Origin: Microbulbifer elongatus
GTDB lineage: Bacteria > Pseudomonadota > Gammaproteobacteria > Pseudomonadales > Cellvibrionaceae
NCBI RefSeq assembly: GCF_021165935.1
Contig: NZ_CP088953.1
Span: forward strand, 1,845,501 to 1,909,500
Direction of reading: 5' to 3'
Length of the DNA stretch: 64,000 nucleotides
The notes under the pieces are model-generated. The model was not told the origin of the DNA. It did no database searches and saw only the letters and a list, made by a program, of their open reading frames with translations. Each line of letters begins with the position of its first letter. Position 1 is the first letter of the stretch. Both the position numbers and the translations under genes were made by a program. This document shows positions 16,811 to 26,382 of this stretch, one piece after another.

Positions 16811-18001
16811 ATGAGCGAGCAATCAAACGACCCTGTGGTCATCGTAGGTATCTCCCGCACCCCGATGGGGGCGATGCAGGGGGCCTTGTCCGGGCTCAGT
16901 GCGCCGGAGCTGGGTGCAGTGGCGATTCGCGGCGCCCTTGCTGACGCCGGCGTGGATGCGGCACAGGTGGACGAAGTGCTGCTGGGCTGTGTACTGCCGG
17001 CGGGCCTTGGCCAGGCGCCCGCGCGCCAGGCTGCACTGGGAGCCGGGATCCCAGAGAGCACACCGACCACCACTGTCAACAAGGTCTGTGGTTCTGGGAT
17101 GAAAACGGTGATGATGGCGCGGGATGCGCTGCTCGCCGGCGATGCCAAGGTGGTGGTGGCCGGCGGCATGGAGAGCATGAGCAATGCCCCGTACCTGCTG
17201 TCCAAAGCCCGCGGCGGTATGCGCCTGGGGCACGGGGAAGTGCTCGACCACATGTTTACCGATGGATTGGAAAACGCCTACGACGGGCAGCTGATGGGCA
17301 ATTTCGCCGAGAGTACTGCGGACAAGTACGGCTTTACCCGGGAGGCTCAGGACGCCTTTGCCATCGAGTCTCTGGCCCGCGCCAGTGCGGCAATTGAGTC
17401 CGGCGCGTTTGAACGTGAAATCTCGCCGGTTACGGTAAGCACCCGCAAAGGTGACCATGAGGTTTCTGTCGATGAAGGCCCGGGTAATGCCCGTCCCGAT
17501 AAAATTCCGCAGCTGCGCCCGGCTTTCCGCAAAGATGGTACTGTCACCGCAGCCAATGCCAGCTCCATTTCCGATGGCGCCGCTGCTCTGGTGCTGATGC
17601 GCGAGAGCGAGGCCAAAGCGCGCGGGGTTAAAGTGCTCGCAGTGCTGCGCGGCCAGAGCCAGTTCGCCCACGCGCCGGAGTGGTTTACCACGGCGCCGGT
17701 CTCCGCAATGCACAATCTGCTGGAAAAGGCCGGCTGGCTTGCCGCAGACGTGGACCTATTTGAGATCAACGAGGCCTTTGCGGTGGTCACCATGGCGGCC
17801 ATGCAAGAGCTCGATATTCCCCATGAAAAGGTGAACGTAAACGGCGGCGCCTGCGCACTGGGGCACCCGCTGGGGGCCAGTGGCGCGCGGGTGATCGTTA
17901 CCCTGCTGGCGGCACTGGAAAATCGCGATCTCAAGAAGGGGGTGGCGAGCCTGTGTATCGGTGGCGGTGAGGCGACGGCGATCGCGATTGAGCGCCCGTA
18001 A
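16811..18001 (+). CDS. Acetyl-CoA C-acetyltransferase (thiolase)
   Basis: A 396-residue biosynthetic-type thiolase, condensing two acetyl-CoA to acetoacetyl-CoA or the reverse. The acylated cysteine is Cys93 (VNKVCGSGMK); the other active-site elements are NEAFA, GGACALGHPLGASGAR (His) and the C-terminal CIGGGEA cysteine. GGMESMSNAPYL is a classical thiolase signature. ATG 16811 follows GGAGA. It stands alone (no phaB or beta-oxidation partner beside it), so ketogenic, PHB-related or degradative use cannot be decided. A convergent-gene terminator follows. Confidence 0.95.
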   Translation: MSEQSNDPVVIVGISRTPMGAMQGALSGLSAPELGAVAIRGALADAGVDAAQVDEVLLGCVLPAGLGQAPARQAALGAGIPESTPTTTVNKVCGSGMKTVMMARDALLAGDAKVVVAGGMESMSNAPYLLSKARGGMRLGHGEVLDHMFTDGLENAYDGQLMGNFAESTADKYGFTREAQDAFAIESLARASAAIESGAFEREISPVTVSTRKGDHEVSVDEGPGNARPDKIPQLRPAFRKDGTVTAANASSISDGAAALVLMRESEAKARGVKVLAVLRGQSQFAHAPEWFTTAPVSAMHNLLEKAGWLAADVDLFEINEAFAVVTMAAMQELDIPHEKVNVNGGACALGHPLGASGARVIVTLLAALENRDLKKGVASLCIGGGEATAIAIERP

Positions 18002-18017
18002 CGGGTTCGCTCGTTAG

Positions 18018-18054
18018 AAACAAAAAACGGAGGCAATGCCTCCGTTTTTTGTTT
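18018..18054. terminator. Bidirectional intrinsic terminator, thiolase/dolP
   Basis: A long stem (AAACAAAAAACGGAGGC with GCCTCCGTTTTTTGTTT, three-base AAT loop) with A and T runs on the two sides, between convergent genes. Confidence 0.93.
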
Positions 18055-18098
18055 TCGGTACTTACTCTTCTCTAATTTCTTTTCTCTGCTTGAGAAAG

Positions 18099-18698
18099 TC
18101 AGTCGATATACTCCACCGCTTTTACGACTTTCTGCACACCACCCACGGTGCGGGTTTTTTCCGCTGCATTTTCCGCTTCCTGCCGGGTGAGTAGACCCAT
18201 CAGGTAGACCACGCCATTCTCTGTCACCACCTTGATGCGCCCACTGTCGATTTCCTTGTCGGTCAGCAGCACACTTTTCACTTTGGTGGTCAGCCAGGTA
18301 TCGCTGGTTCTCGCCAGTACCGATGTGGTACCGCGTACCTGGATCTCATTGTAAACCTGGCGTACGGAATGCACCTGCTGCGCGGTGCGCCCGGCCAGGT
18401 TGCGCAGGTCGTTGTTGGATACCTGCCCGGTGAGCAGAATGACACCGTTGAAGCTGGTTACGTCGATATTGGATTCTTTCAGCTCCGGGTGCGCTTTGCG
18501 CAGGTTGACCTTGGTGATGGTTTCCAGCTGCTGGTCATCAATATAGGTGCCAAAACTGCGCTCACCGGGATCGGGCTGGATCGGACCGTCGTGGGTGGCA
18601 TCCAGTACGGTGGCACAGCCGCCCATGACGGCTAGGAGACCGCTGGCCAGGGCCAGCTTCAATGTGGTGGACAGGTTTTTATTGGTGCTCGGTTGCAT
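18099..18698 (-). CDS. dolP: Outer-membrane lipoprotein DolP (two BON domains)
   Basis: A 199-residue lipoprotein. The signal peptide ends in a lipobox (LLAVMGGC, lipidated Cys28), followed by two BON domains (about 55-120 and 130-199) with FNGVILLTGQV and ENGVVYLMGLL as their central strands. DolP (formerly YraP) supports outer-membrane integrity and BAM function in E. coli. It lies 3 bases after diaA in the conserved order lpoA-yraN-diaA-dolP. Confidence 0.93.
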   Translation of the reverse strand: MQPSTNKNLSTTLKLALASGLLAVMGGCATVLDATHDGPIQPDPGERSFGTYIDDQQLETITKVNLRKAHPELKESNIDVTSFNGVILLTGQVSNNDLRNLAGRTAQQVHSVRQVYNEIQVRGTTSVLARTSDTWLTTKVKSVLLTDKEIDSGRIKVVTENGVVYLMGLLTRQEAENAAEKTRTVGGVQKVVKAVEYID

Positions 18699-18701
18699 GG
18701 A

Positions 18702-19295
18702 TTACTCCTCGAATCCGCCAAACAGACTGCTATCAATCAGGTCGCACAGGCAGAACAGAATCAATAGGTGTACCTGGTGTACCTCCGGGGCCACCGGCGA
18801 AGGTACGCGCAATTCAATATCGTGCACATCGAGCAGTGCGGTACAGTCGCCATCGCCCTCGCCGCCGGTCAGCGCCAGTACCCCCATATCCCGGTCGTGG
18901 GCGGCGCGGATTGCCTGCACCAGGTTGGAATCCTGGCCGTCGGTACTGATTATGACCAGCAGATCCCCCGGTTGCCCTAGTGCGCGAATTTGCCGGGCGT
19001 AGGATTCCGCCCGGCCCTGCTTGCGTGCGACGGTACTGGTGGTTACCGCATCGCCATTAAGTGCGATGGCGGGCAATCCGGGACGTTCACGCTCGAAGCC
19101 GCCCATCAGTTGCGCAGAAAAGCTCTGCGCCAGTGCGCCACTCAGGCCGTTGCCACAGATCAGGAGTTTGTTTTCTGCCAGCAGGGTGTGCACGATCATT
19201 TCGCTGGCTTCGGCAATGTAAGGTGCCAAAAGTTCACCCGCATTCATGGTTGCTTCAATGCTGTGGTGAAACAGCGTTACCACTCTCTGTTCCAT
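18702..19295 (-). CDS. diaA: DiaA-like SIS-domain protein
   Basis: A 197-residue protein with one sugar-isomerase (SIS) fold. It has LLICGNGLSGALAQSFSAQL in the phosphosugar-binding loop and DLLVIISTDGQDSNLVQAI as the second SIS motif. It resembles GmhA phosphoheptose isomerases, but the yraN-dolP neighbourhood points to DiaA, the DnaA-binding initiation regulator. Typical SIS proteins have GNGGS/SGNS motifs; here GNGLSG and STDGQ vary from GmhA catalytic patterns, again favouring DiaA. Start ATG 19295. Confidence 0.87.
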   Translation of the reverse strand: MEQRVVTLFHHSIEATMNAGELLAPYIAEASEMIVHTLLAENKLLICGNGLSGALAQSFSAQLMGGFERERPGLPAIALNGDAVTTSTVARKQGRAESYARQIRALGQPGDLLVIISTDGQDSNLVQAIRAAHDRDMGVLALTGGEGDGDCTALLDVHDIELRVPSPVAPEVHQVHLLILFCLCDLIDSSLFGGFEE

Positions 19296-19333
19296 TTACT
19301 GTGTAGTTTCCTGTGGGTGAACGAAGGGTGAGC

Positions 19334-19693
19334 CTATTGCCCGAAGGCGCCTTGTATCCAGTCGAGTTTCAGTGTGTTGTTGTACCGGTCCTGCTCGATG
19401 GTGATGACATCGAAACGGCAAGGGCAGTCCAGACCGCGCATCTGCAGATAACCATTCGCTGTGAGCAGCAGTTTGCGCTGCTTGCGATGATCCACGGAAA
19501 TTCCAGCGCCGCCAAACATCCGGTTGCGTCGGTAGCGCACTTCCACAAACACCAGTGCATTGCCGTCGCGGGCGATGAGATCGATCTCACCAAAACGCCC
19601 GCGAAAATTCCGCTCCACAATGCGCAGGCCTGCGGCAATCAAGTGCCGTTCTGCCTCCGCTTCCATCTGCTTGCCAATGCTTGTGGTGTCCAT
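19334..19693 (-). CDS. yraN: YraN (UPF0102) nuclease-fold protein
   Basis: A 119-residue protein of the UPF0102 family with a predicted Holliday-junction-resolvase-like PD-(D/E)xK fold. The signature is FGEIDLIARDGNALVFVEVR, containing the Glu-Ile-Asp and Glu-Val-Arg catalytic-type residues, preceded by AERHLIAAGLRIVERNFRGR. Function is not established. Located between lpoA and diaA, as in E. coli. Confidence 0.92.
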   Translation of the reverse strand: MDTTSIGKQMEAEAERHLIAAGLRIVERNFRGRFGEIDLIARDGNALVFVEVRYRRNRMFGGAGISVDHRKQRKLLLTANGYLQMRGLDCPCRFDVITIEQDRYNNTLKLDWIQGAFGQ

Positions 19694-19779
19694 ACGCGTT
19701 TTCCAGGCTTTCCGGATCCGTGGAAAGCGATCTTGTTTTCGCCCCGATTAAAACAGGGGTGCGATCGGTTTTACAGGGC

Positions 19780-21681
19780 TCAGTTGCGCACGCTGCCGTC
19801 AGAGAGCCGTGATGGGGCCTGATTCGTGGTGATCGGCACCGGCGCGCCGTTGTCGATTTTTGCCCAGATCTGCTCTCGCACAATCCGTCCATCTGCGGTC
19901 AGGCTGAGCGCGCCGGTCAAGCCGTAAACCTGCTGGTCCGGGAACTGCCGCAAAATTGGCAAGCGCGGGTACAGGCGGAAAGCGTCAGCACCGAGCGCAT
20001 AGAGGCGCGCAAACGCGGGGGCTGGCGCTGCCTGCTTTACAATATTCTGTTTGGTCTGGTTGTCGTCTTCAAAGAGCCAGGGCAGAGCGGTAAACCGCAC
20101 ACCGTTGATATCCCGATCGCGCTGGCGATCCACGTTGCCGGCAAAAACCTGCGAGGTGGCGTACACCGGCAGCTCGCCCGCGTAGAAGAATGACAGCATG
20201 GGTTTGATCTGCCGCGCCTGTTGGGGTTGCGCCAGCACAAAAAGCATGTCCACATCGCCGCGGCGGCGCGGGGTGAATTTCAGTGGCGTGGCCAGTTTGC
20301 TGCGCAGTGCGCGCTCGCGCTCCTTGCTCTCCGGGATCAGCAGTGCATCGCTCACCAGCTGGGAAAAATTGGTGCTGTCCTTGTAGTTGCGGCTGACACT
20401 GACGCTGCCACCGAGGCGGTTCCACTCTTCGGTAAACGCCTGCAGACCCCGTTGCCCCCAGCCGGACTCCGGGGCCAGGATCATGGCCTGGCGATGCCCC
20501 TGACGGTAGGCCTGCTGTGCCACCTGCCGGGCTTCATCCTCAATCGCGAGACCGAACTGCACCAGATCATCGGTCAGGCGGCCTTCATCCCCATAGTTGA
20601 GCGCAAGGGTGGGGACCGGCAGGCTTTCCGTGGCCAGCAGGTTGGCTACCTTGCTCTTGTCCAGTGGGCCGACAATCGCCTGGGCGCCGTTGTTGATGGC
20701 GGTCTGGTAAATCTCTTCAAATGGCTGCTCGGTACCGGTGTCGTAGACCTGTACCTGAGGCGTGGGCGCACCGGCATCCAGGGCGCTGTAGTAGGCGGCC
20801 ATAAAACCGTCGCGAATAGCGTGGCCGGCAGCCCCAAGGGGCCCGGACAGTGGCAGCAGCAGTGCGACATTCTGCGCCGGCTGCGAAGCCAGCTGCTCCA
20901 GTAGCTGCAGAGCCTGAGGCGGATGCTGCACCGCCGTATGCGCCGGCCATTGCTGGCGCCAGCGGCTGAGTGCGGTCAGTTGGGTGCTGATATCGGCCTG
21001 GGTGTCGCGCCCCAGGAGCGCCAGTTGGTACCAGGCGCGCATTTCCGGCGATAGGCTCTCTTCTGCGCGCAGGCGCAGCTCTTTGGAGGGCAGCTGGGTC
21101 AGCAGCTGCCAGAGGCCGTCGTTATTGGTGTAGGTTGCCTGCTCATCGAGTGGCAAGCCGGCAATGCGCTGGCGTTCCTTGATGCCGCTGTCGATGTCCC
21201 CCATCAGGCTCCACAGGTCGGCGCGCAGGTTGCGCAGGGGCAGAGCGGTGGTCGCCGGGATCTGGAACCAGGATTGCTCCAGGCGGGGGGCACTGACCAG
21301 ATCCAGCGCGGTGAAAAACTCGTCGTCCGCGGCCAGCGCGCTGCCGTAGACATGCGCGTACTGGGCGTACTCGGAATCGGTCAGCTGTTCCGGGTCAATG
21401 TTGCTGGCGGTGTCCCTGACCGTCGCGTTATCGCCCAATCCGTATAGAATGGCGGCCGCCTGCAGCTGGGTCTGGTCTTTTTGCGGGGACGGCAGCTGGC
21501 GCGCCTCGCTGATCAGGCGCATGGCGCTCTGGCGGTTGGCGGTCAGAGCATCGCCGGGGGCCGCCGGAACCTGCGCGCCGGGCTGGGTGCTGGGTGTCTG
21601 ACAGCCGGCCAGCGCCAGCGCCAGAGTGCCTGCGGCCAGGCTATTTAAAATGAAGGGGATGCGCCGGGAAAGGGCGGACAT
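19780..21681 (-). CDS. lpoA: Penicillin-binding protein activator LpoA
   Basis: A 633-residue outer-membrane lipoprotein that activates PBP1A from outside the peptidoglycan. The lipobox is LALALAGC (Cys27). The N-terminal part is TPR-like and helical (about 50-270); the C-terminal part (about 280-610) is a periplasmic-binding-protein fold, starting NVALLLPLSGPLGAAGHAIR and including GAQAIVGPLDKSKV and ALNYGDEG. ATG 21681 with GGAGAAG upstream is preferred to an in-frame TTG five codons earlier. Divergent from rsmI with about 35 bases between starts, so promoters must overlap. Confidence 0.94.
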   Translation of the reverse strand: MSALSRRIPFILNSLAAGTLALALAGCQTPSTQPGAQVPAAPGDALTANRQSAMRLISEARQLPSPQKDQTQLQAAAILYGLGDNATVRDTASNIDPEQLTDSEYAQYAHVYGSALAADDEFFTALDLVSAPRLEQSWFQIPATTALPLRNLRADLWSLMGDIDSGIKERQRIAGLPLDEQATYTNNDGLWQLLTQLPSKELRLRAEESLSPEMRAWYQLALLGRDTQADISTQLTALSRWRQQWPAHTAVQHPPQALQLLEQLASQPAQNVALLLPLSGPLGAAGHAIRDGFMAAYYSALDAGAPTPQVQVYDTGTEQPFEEIYQTAINNGAQAIVGPLDKSKVANLLATESLPVPTLALNYGDEGRLTDDLVQFGLAIEDEARQVAQQAYRQGHRQAMILAPESGWGQRGLQAFTEEWNRLGGSVSVSRNYKDSTNFSQLVSDALLIPESKERERALRSKLATPLKFTPRRRGDVDMLFVLAQPQQARQIKPMLSFFYAGELPVYATSQVFAGNVDRQRDRDINGVRFTALPWLFEDDNQTKQNIVKQAAPAPAFARLYALGADAFRLYPRLPILRQFPDQQVYGLTGALSLTADGRIVREQIWAKIDNGAPVPITTNQAPSRLSDGSVRN

Positions 21682-21716
21682 ATTCTTCTCCCACAAAACT
21701 TATTCTGGAGTGAACT

Positions 21717-22559
21717 ATGGGGCTTGATACAGCGGTGCTTTATATCGTCGCGACGCCCATTGGCAATTTGGCGGATATGGTACCGCGAGCCGTTGAAGTT
21801 CTACAATCCGCGGATCTCGTGGCGGCAGAAGACACCCGTCACAGTCAGAGACTTTTTTCCCACTTTTCCATCGATACGCCGCTGGTTGCCTACCATGACC
21901 ACTCGGACGACATTCGTACCGGCAAGATTCTCGATCGCCTCGCCCAGGGGCAGACCATCGCGCTGATCTCCGATGCCGGCACCCCGCTGATCTCCGATCC
22001 CGGCTACCGCCTGGTGCGCGAGGCCCGCGAGCAGGGCTTTCCGGTGGTACCCATTCCCGGCCCCTGCGCGTTCGTCGCCGCCCTGTCTGCGGCGGGGCTG
22101 CCCAGTGACCGCTTTACCTTCGAGGGTTTTCTCCCAGCCAAGTCCCTGGCGCGGCAGAAAGCGCTTTCTGCGCTGGCCAGTGAAACCCGCACCATGGTGT
22201 TTTATGAGGCCCCACACCGGGTGCTGGAGACCCTGGAGGCGATGACCGAGAGCTTTGGTGGGCAGCGCGAGGCGGTGATTGCACGGGAGCTGACCAAGGC
22301 ATTCGAGACGATTCAGCTGCTGCCATTGGCCGAGCTGGTGGAGTGGGTGAGGGCGGACAGCAATCAGCAGCGTGGCGAGATAGTGTTGCTGGTGCGCGGC
22401 GCGGAAGCGGCAAAGGCCTCGGCGTTGGACGGTGAGTCCGAGCGGGTCATGAAGCTGCTATTGGCCGAATTGCCGCCCAAGCGGGCGGCGGCGGTGGCTG
22501 CGGAGATTACCGGGGTAAACAAGAAGGTTCTGTACAACTGGTCGTTGTCGCAGAAGTAG
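21717..22559 (+). CDS. rsmI: 16S rRNA 2'-O-ribose C1402 methyltransferase RsmI
   Basis: A 280-residue SAM-dependent tetrapyrrole-methylase-fold enzyme that methylates the 2'-OH of C1402 in 16S rRNA. Motifs seen are LYIVATPIGNLADM, AEDTRHSQRL, ISDAGTPLISDPGYRLV, PIPGPCAFVAALSAAGLPSD and FYEAPHRVLETL, all diagnostic. The C-terminal helical domain ends KRAAAVAAEITGVNKKVLYN. It is divergent from lpoA and upstream of rnpB, the usual order. It partners functionally with rsmH, which lies 2.5 kb downstream: both modify the same nucleotide. Confidence 0.97.
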   Translation: MGLDTAVLYIVATPIGNLADMVPRAVEVLQSADLVAAEDTRHSQRLFSHFSIDTPLVAYHDHSDDIRTGKILDRLAQGQTIALISDAGTPLISDPGYRLVREAREQGFPVVPIPGPCAFVAALSAAGLPSDRFTFEGFLPAKSLARQKALSALASETRTMVFYEAPHRVLETLEAMTESFGGQREAVIARELTKAFETIQLLPLAELVEWVRADSNQQRGEIVLLVRGAEAAKASALDGESERVMKLLLAELPPKRAAAVAAEITGVNKKVLYNWSLSQK

Positions 22560-22596
22560 CGAAGTGCGACTGCGCTTGGATGCGAAGGTGCTGATG

Positions 22597-22690
22597 CCGG
22601 GTATCGCCTTTTGAGACCTTCGAAAACAGGGATGTTTTCGCAGAGCCCCCATGGATGGGTGCACGGCGTGTCTCAAAAGGCGATACCCGG
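22597..22690. repeat. Palindromic repeat element A (upstream of rnpB)
   Basis: Perfect 21-bp inverted arms (22597-22617 and 22670-22690; arm starts CCGGGTATCGCC) enclose a 52-base core. The core has a 7-bp hairpin (CGAAAAC 22621-22627 with GTTTTCG 22634-22640) around ACAGGGATGT, then a CCCATGGATGGG-type dyad. The core is related to elements B, C and D, while arm sequences differ. Confidence 0.85.
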
Positions 22691-22774
22691 GAGCAGTGCC
22701 GCCACAGGCTCTTTTCGAAGTCGTTAAGGGATTTGGCTTGCATCCTCAGTCAGCGCTCATTAACCTTCGCGCCC

Positions 22775-23150
<376 letters not shown>

Positions 23151-23238
23151 CTTATTTCTCTACAGCGGTGACGCGATTGTGCTGCTGGTTCAATCAAGCG
23201 GCGGTGGTACTTGAAAGGCCCGGTGGCGGTGCTGCTAC

Positions 23239-23343
23239 CGGGTATGGCCTTGCGAGACACGAGCTAGGCGCCCCCCCTCAACCCATCCCTAGGGGCTCTT
23301 CCGCGACATCCCTGTCGCAGAAGGTCTCGCAAGGCCATACCCG
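23239..23343. repeat. Palindromic repeat element B (downstream of rnpB)
   Basis: Perfect 20-bp inverted arms (23239-23258 and 23324-23343) enclose a 65-base core in the opposite orientation to element A. It includes GCGACATCCCTGTCGC (5-bp hairpin around the shared ACATCCCTGT) and CGAGCTAGGCGCCCCCC (23260-23276), identical to a stretch in element C. Confidence 0.85.
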
Positions 23344-23374
23344 ATATCAGCCCCTTCGCGTCGACTATTGGGTG

Positions 23375-24052
23375 TTACTTCTGTAGCAGCAACCCACACT
23401 CACGATGCTCCTCACCCTTCGTCGGGTCGAAGTACACATCGTTGTCCGGCAGATCGTTCTCGTAAACATACTCTTCCACATCAATCTCCCTGAGGTGGAA
23501 CATCGGCGCTACGCGAATGGTGCCGTGGTTGCCCTTGGTGAACACATCCAGCCCTTTGCGGTGAGCGTTCTGGTCGTGGCGGATGCCGTTGAGCCAGACG
23601 TCCGGCTTCAGCTCCTGCATGGCGCGGTTGAACGGCTCCAGCTTCACCGTGCGGGAGAAGAAGTCGTGCTCCGGGGTATCCAGCGGCGGGATGCCGCCGT
23701 ACACCGCGTTGTAGTGGGCTGCGGACATTTTTGGCGAGTAGGTGTACAGGTTCAGGTCCAGCAGCTTGATGACCTTCTCGATATGGCGGTAGGTCTCCGG
23801 CGTGTTGTAGCCGTGATCCACCCAGATTACGGGAATATCCGGCTTGGCGCGGGTGACCAGGTGCAAAAAGGCGATGGCCAGGGGGCGGAAGTTGGTGAAG
23901 ACCACGGGATTTTCGGCTTCCGCAATGGTGAAAGCCATGATCTCGCTGGGCTTGCTGTCTTTAAAGCGCTGGTTGAGCGCGTCCAGATCGGCACCGTGAT
24001 GGAAGGTGCGCGTGGGAGCGCTCTGTTTGCTCAGTCCGGCGGATAGGCCCAT
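23375..24052 (-). CDS. cysH: Phosphoadenylyl-sulfate reductase family (CysH)
   Basis: A 225-residue CysH-family protein, expected to reduce PAPS (or APS) to sulfite with thioredoxin. Visible elements are PVIWVDHGYNTPETYRHIEK (the usual LDTGYLFPET region, with Asp-His replacing Asp-Thr), LKPDVWLNGIRHDQNAHR and the catalytic cysteine in RECGLLLQK. The final motif is ECGLL rather than ECGLH, and the Cys-Cys pairs of [4Fe-4S] APS reductases are absent, so it is closer to the PAPS type. ATG 24052 is preferred over TTG 24061 because AGGA is well spaced from the ATG. The variant motifs make the exact substrate uncertain. Confidence 0.85.
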   Translation of the reverse strand: MGLSAGLSKQSAPTRTFHHGADLDALNQRFKDSKPSEIMAFTIAEAENPVVFTNFRPLAIAFLHLVTRAKPDIPVIWVDHGYNTPETYRHIEKVIKLLDLNLYTYSPKMSAAHYNAVYGGIPPLDTPEHDFFSRTVKLEPFNRAMQELKPDVWLNGIRHDQNAHRKGLDVFTKGNHGTIRVAPMFHLREIDVEEYVYENDLPDNDVYFDPTKGEEHRECGLLLQK

Positions 24053-24062
24053 GTCGATCAAT

Positions 24063-24466
24063 TCCTGCTGAATTTTGGATAGGGCAAAGCTACAGCGTGT
24101 CGAAGTCCATTAAAAATAATAAAAGCTGATTTTTATATGCCTCTCTGTTCTATCCGTGGTTGCACCCCGGCAAAACCGCTTCTGTCGGTCCAATGATAGG
24201 GCGTGGCGCCCGAGTCCGCGATTGGCGCAATTTTCCCTTGCGTGCAGAGGTGGTTGGCGGGTTCCTGTAAGTGTCTGCTCACTTTTGTGGTTTTCGAGGC
24301 TGCTCATGGGGCTCGCGGCGGAAGTTAAAGTGAATTATCAAGTTGGCAAAGTAAGTGCTTGCTTTGCTGCTGTTTTGCACAGTTTCCCCTCTGTCTGAAA
24401 TGTGAACACTTCGCCTGCAGGCCGCGAAAATACTGGGTCTTTTCCGTGTTTATCCCTTCTATTTCC
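24063..24466 (+). other. Gene-free region upstream of the mra promoter
   Basis: About 400 AT-richer bases between divergent cysH and mraZ. Short frames here show no family features. It probably carries the cysH promoter; no clear sigma-70 pair or operator could be fixed by eye. Confidence 0.45.
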
Positions 24467-24494
24467 TTGACTTTGTTGCGTCCAGATTTATAGT
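24467..24494 (+). promoter_or_regulatory. Pmra promoter of the dcw cluster
   Basis: TTGACT (24467-24472), 16-base spacer, TATAGT (24489-24494), with a predicted start near 24501. It leads into the MraZ boxes and lies about 145 bases before the mraZ start. Confidence 0.75.
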
Positions 24495-24502
24495 GTCGTA
24501 GG

Positions 24503-24537
24503 TGGAGAAAAGTGGAAGTTTGTGGGGCAAAGTGGGG
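24503..24537 (+). promoter_or_regulatory. MraZ operator: four TGGRR boxes at 10-bp spacing
   Basis: TGGAG (24503), TGGAA (24513), TGGGG (24523) and TGGGG (24533) recur with exactly 10-bp periodicity immediately after the promoter. MraZ of E. coli binds TGGGN direct repeats with 10-bp spacing at Pmra, so autoregulation is expected. Confidence 0.85.
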
Positions 24538-24643
24538 CGAATGTGGTGGTGAGTGGTTATTTACGCATTCTCACGCCGCCCGGTGGCAAAAAGTGCCAGC
24601 CCGCAAGAACAACATTGGTTACCAACTGAGTAAACGCTGATCC

Positions 24644-25087
24644 ATGTATCTGGGCAGTCACGCAATCAATATGGACGCCAAGGGGCGTCTGGCGATTCCG
24701 GCGCGAGTGAGAGACTCGCTGCTGGAAGATTGCGGTGGTCGCCTGGTTGTGACGGCGCATACGGAAGAGCGCTGTCTGCTCGTCTATCCTGATGCCCAGT
24801 GGCGCGAGATTCTTCCAAAGATCGAGGCGCTATCCAGCTTTAACAAGGTGGCGCGTCGCGCCCAGCGACTTTTGATCGGTTATGCCTGTGAGCTGCAGGT
24901 GGACGGCAACGGCCGCGTACTGATCCCGCCCACCCTGCGTGAGTATGCGGGGCTGGAAAAGAAGTTGATGCTGGTGGGGCAGGGGAAAAAGCTGGAGTTG
25001 TGGAGCGAGGACCGCTGGATGGACTGGCTCGACGACAGTGAGGGGGATGGTGAGATGCCAGAAGAGATGGCTTCTCTCTCCCTGTAA
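24644..25087 (+). CDS. mraZ: Transcriptional regulator MraZ
   Basis: A 147-residue protein with two SpoVT/AbrB-like halves: [20 protein letters not shown] and [20 protein letters not shown], each carrying the Asp-x-x-x-Arg DNA-contact pattern. In E. coli it forms a dodecameric ring that represses Pmra and affects many genes. First gene of the division cluster; rsmH starts 29 bases after it. Confidence 0.97.
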   Translation: MYLGSHAINMDAKGRLAIPARVRDSLLEDCGGRLVVTAHTEERCLLVYPDAQWREILPKIEALSSFNKVARRAQRLLIGYACELQVDGNGRVLIPPTLREYAGLEKKLMLVGQGKKLELWSEDRWMDWLDDSEGDGEMPEEMASLSL

Positions 25088-25116
25088 ACAAATTCAATCA
25101 ATCGCAGGAGAACGGG

Positions 25117-26046
25117 GTGTCCCAGGATCTGCATCGCAGTGTGTTGTTGCGCGAGGCTGTGGACGCCCTGGTGGTGGATCCGGGCGGCTTGTATATCGAT
25201 GGCACGTTTGGGCGCGGTGGTCACAGTGCGCTGGTGCTGGAGCAGTTGAGCGATGCCGGCCAGCTGGTGGCGGTGGATAAAGATCCGCAGGCCGTTGCGT
25301 TTGCCCGCGAGCGCTTTACCGCAGAGCCGCGTTTTTCCATCTGGCACGGCTCTTTTGCGGACATGGATCAGGCGGTTGCCGATCGTGCGGGGCAGGTAGC
25401 CGGAATTCTGCTGGATCTCGGGGTGTCGTCACCCCAGCTGGACCAGGCGGAGCGCGGCTTCAGCTTTATGCAGGACGGCCCGCTGGATATGCGCATGGAT
25501 ACCAGCCGCGGGATGAGCGCCGCGGAGTGGGTGAACACCGAGTCCGAAGAAGAAATGGCGCGGGTGTTCAAAGAGTACGGCGAAGAGCGGTTTGCGCGGC
25601 GTATGGCGGGGGCCATTGCGCGGCGGCGGGCGGAGCGACCATTTACGCGAACGCTGGACCTGGCGGAAGTGGTGAAAGCGGCAAACCCGGCCTGGGAAAA
25701 AGGCAAGCATCCGTCCACTCGGGTATTTCAGGCGATTCGCATCCATATAAATGGAGAGCTGGACGACCTGTATCAGGCTCTGGACAAGTCGTTGACACTG
25801 CTGAAGCCCGGTGGTCGTCTGGTGATTATCAGCTTCCATTCACTGGAGGATCGCATTGTGAAGCGGTTTATCCGTGATCAGGAAAAGGGGCCGCAGCTGC
25901 CCCGTGGTCTGCCGGTGATGGACAGTCAGATACGCAAGACACTGCGCTCCATCGGCAAAGCGGTAAAGGCCGAAGCGGAGGAAGTCGGTGAAAACGTCCG
26001 CTCACGCAGCGCCGTGATGCGGGTTGCCGAACGGTTGGCGGATTGA
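25117..26046 (+). CDS. rsmH: 16S rRNA N4-cytosine-1402 methyltransferase RsmH
   Basis: The 309-residue enzyme methylates N4 of C1402 in 16S rRNA. The family motifs are [95 protein letters not shown] and [19 protein letters not shown] 25117 follows CAGGAG. Shares its target nucleotide with RsmI. Confidence 0.98.
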   Translation: MSQDLHRSVLLREAVDALVVDPGGLYIDGTFGRGGHSALVLEQLSDAGQLVAVDKDPQAVAFARERFTAEPRFSIWHGSFADMDQAVADRAGQVAGILLDLGVSSPQLDQAERGFSFMQDGPLDMRMDTSRGMSAAEWVNTESEEEMARVFKEYGEERFARRMAGAIARRRAERPFTRTLDLAEVVKAANPAWEKGKHPSTRVFQAIRIHINGELDDLYQALDKSLTLLKPGGRLVIISFHSLEDRIVKRFIRDQEKGPQLPRGLPVMDSQIRKTLRSIGKAVKAEAEEVGENVRSRSAVMRVAERLAD

Positions 26047-26055
26047 TCATTGGCA

Positions 26056-26337
26056 ATGGTGGCGCGCACAGGTAACAGGTGGTGGATAGTCAGCCTCTGG
26101 GGGCTGGTGATGGTTTCCGCTCTGGGGGTGGTGCACACCACGCACCAGAGTCGGGTGCTGACGGCGGAGCTCGAGCAGGCGCAGCGTTATCGGGACGAAC
26201 TGCGCTATGAGCAGGAGCGCCTGCTTCTGGAGCGGGGCGCCTGGTCGGCATACAGCCGCATTGAGCAGGTGGCGAAAGAACAACTGAATATGCATGCGCC
26301 CAAACCATCGGAGCGTGTGTTGGTCACTGCGAATTAG
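26056..26337 (+). CDS. ftsL: Cell division protein FtsL
   Basis: A 93-residue bitopic protein: short cytoplasmic start, one membrane helix (about 8-26) and a periplasmic coiled coil containing ELEQAQRYRDELRYEQERLL and the conserved WSAYSRIEQVAKEQLNM end. It forms the FtsQLB subcomplex. Sequence conservation is low, but position between rsmH and ftsI and the architecture are diagnostic. ATG 26056 is used; an in-frame TTG at 26050 is equally possible. Confidence 0.9.
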   Translation: MVARTGNRWWIVSLWGLVMVSALGVVHTTHQSRVLTAELEQAQRYRDELRYEQERLLLERGAWSAYSRIEQVAKEQLNMHAPKPSERVLVTAN

Positions 26338-26382
26338 TCGCAAGCAATCGGATAAGAAAAGGGAATCAGGGAAGCCTCAAGC

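Noticed and set aside
22597..22690. Element A as terminator of rsmI
   Set aside because: The arms form a strong hairpin, but no T run follows; shared core with B, C and D is better explained as a repeat family.
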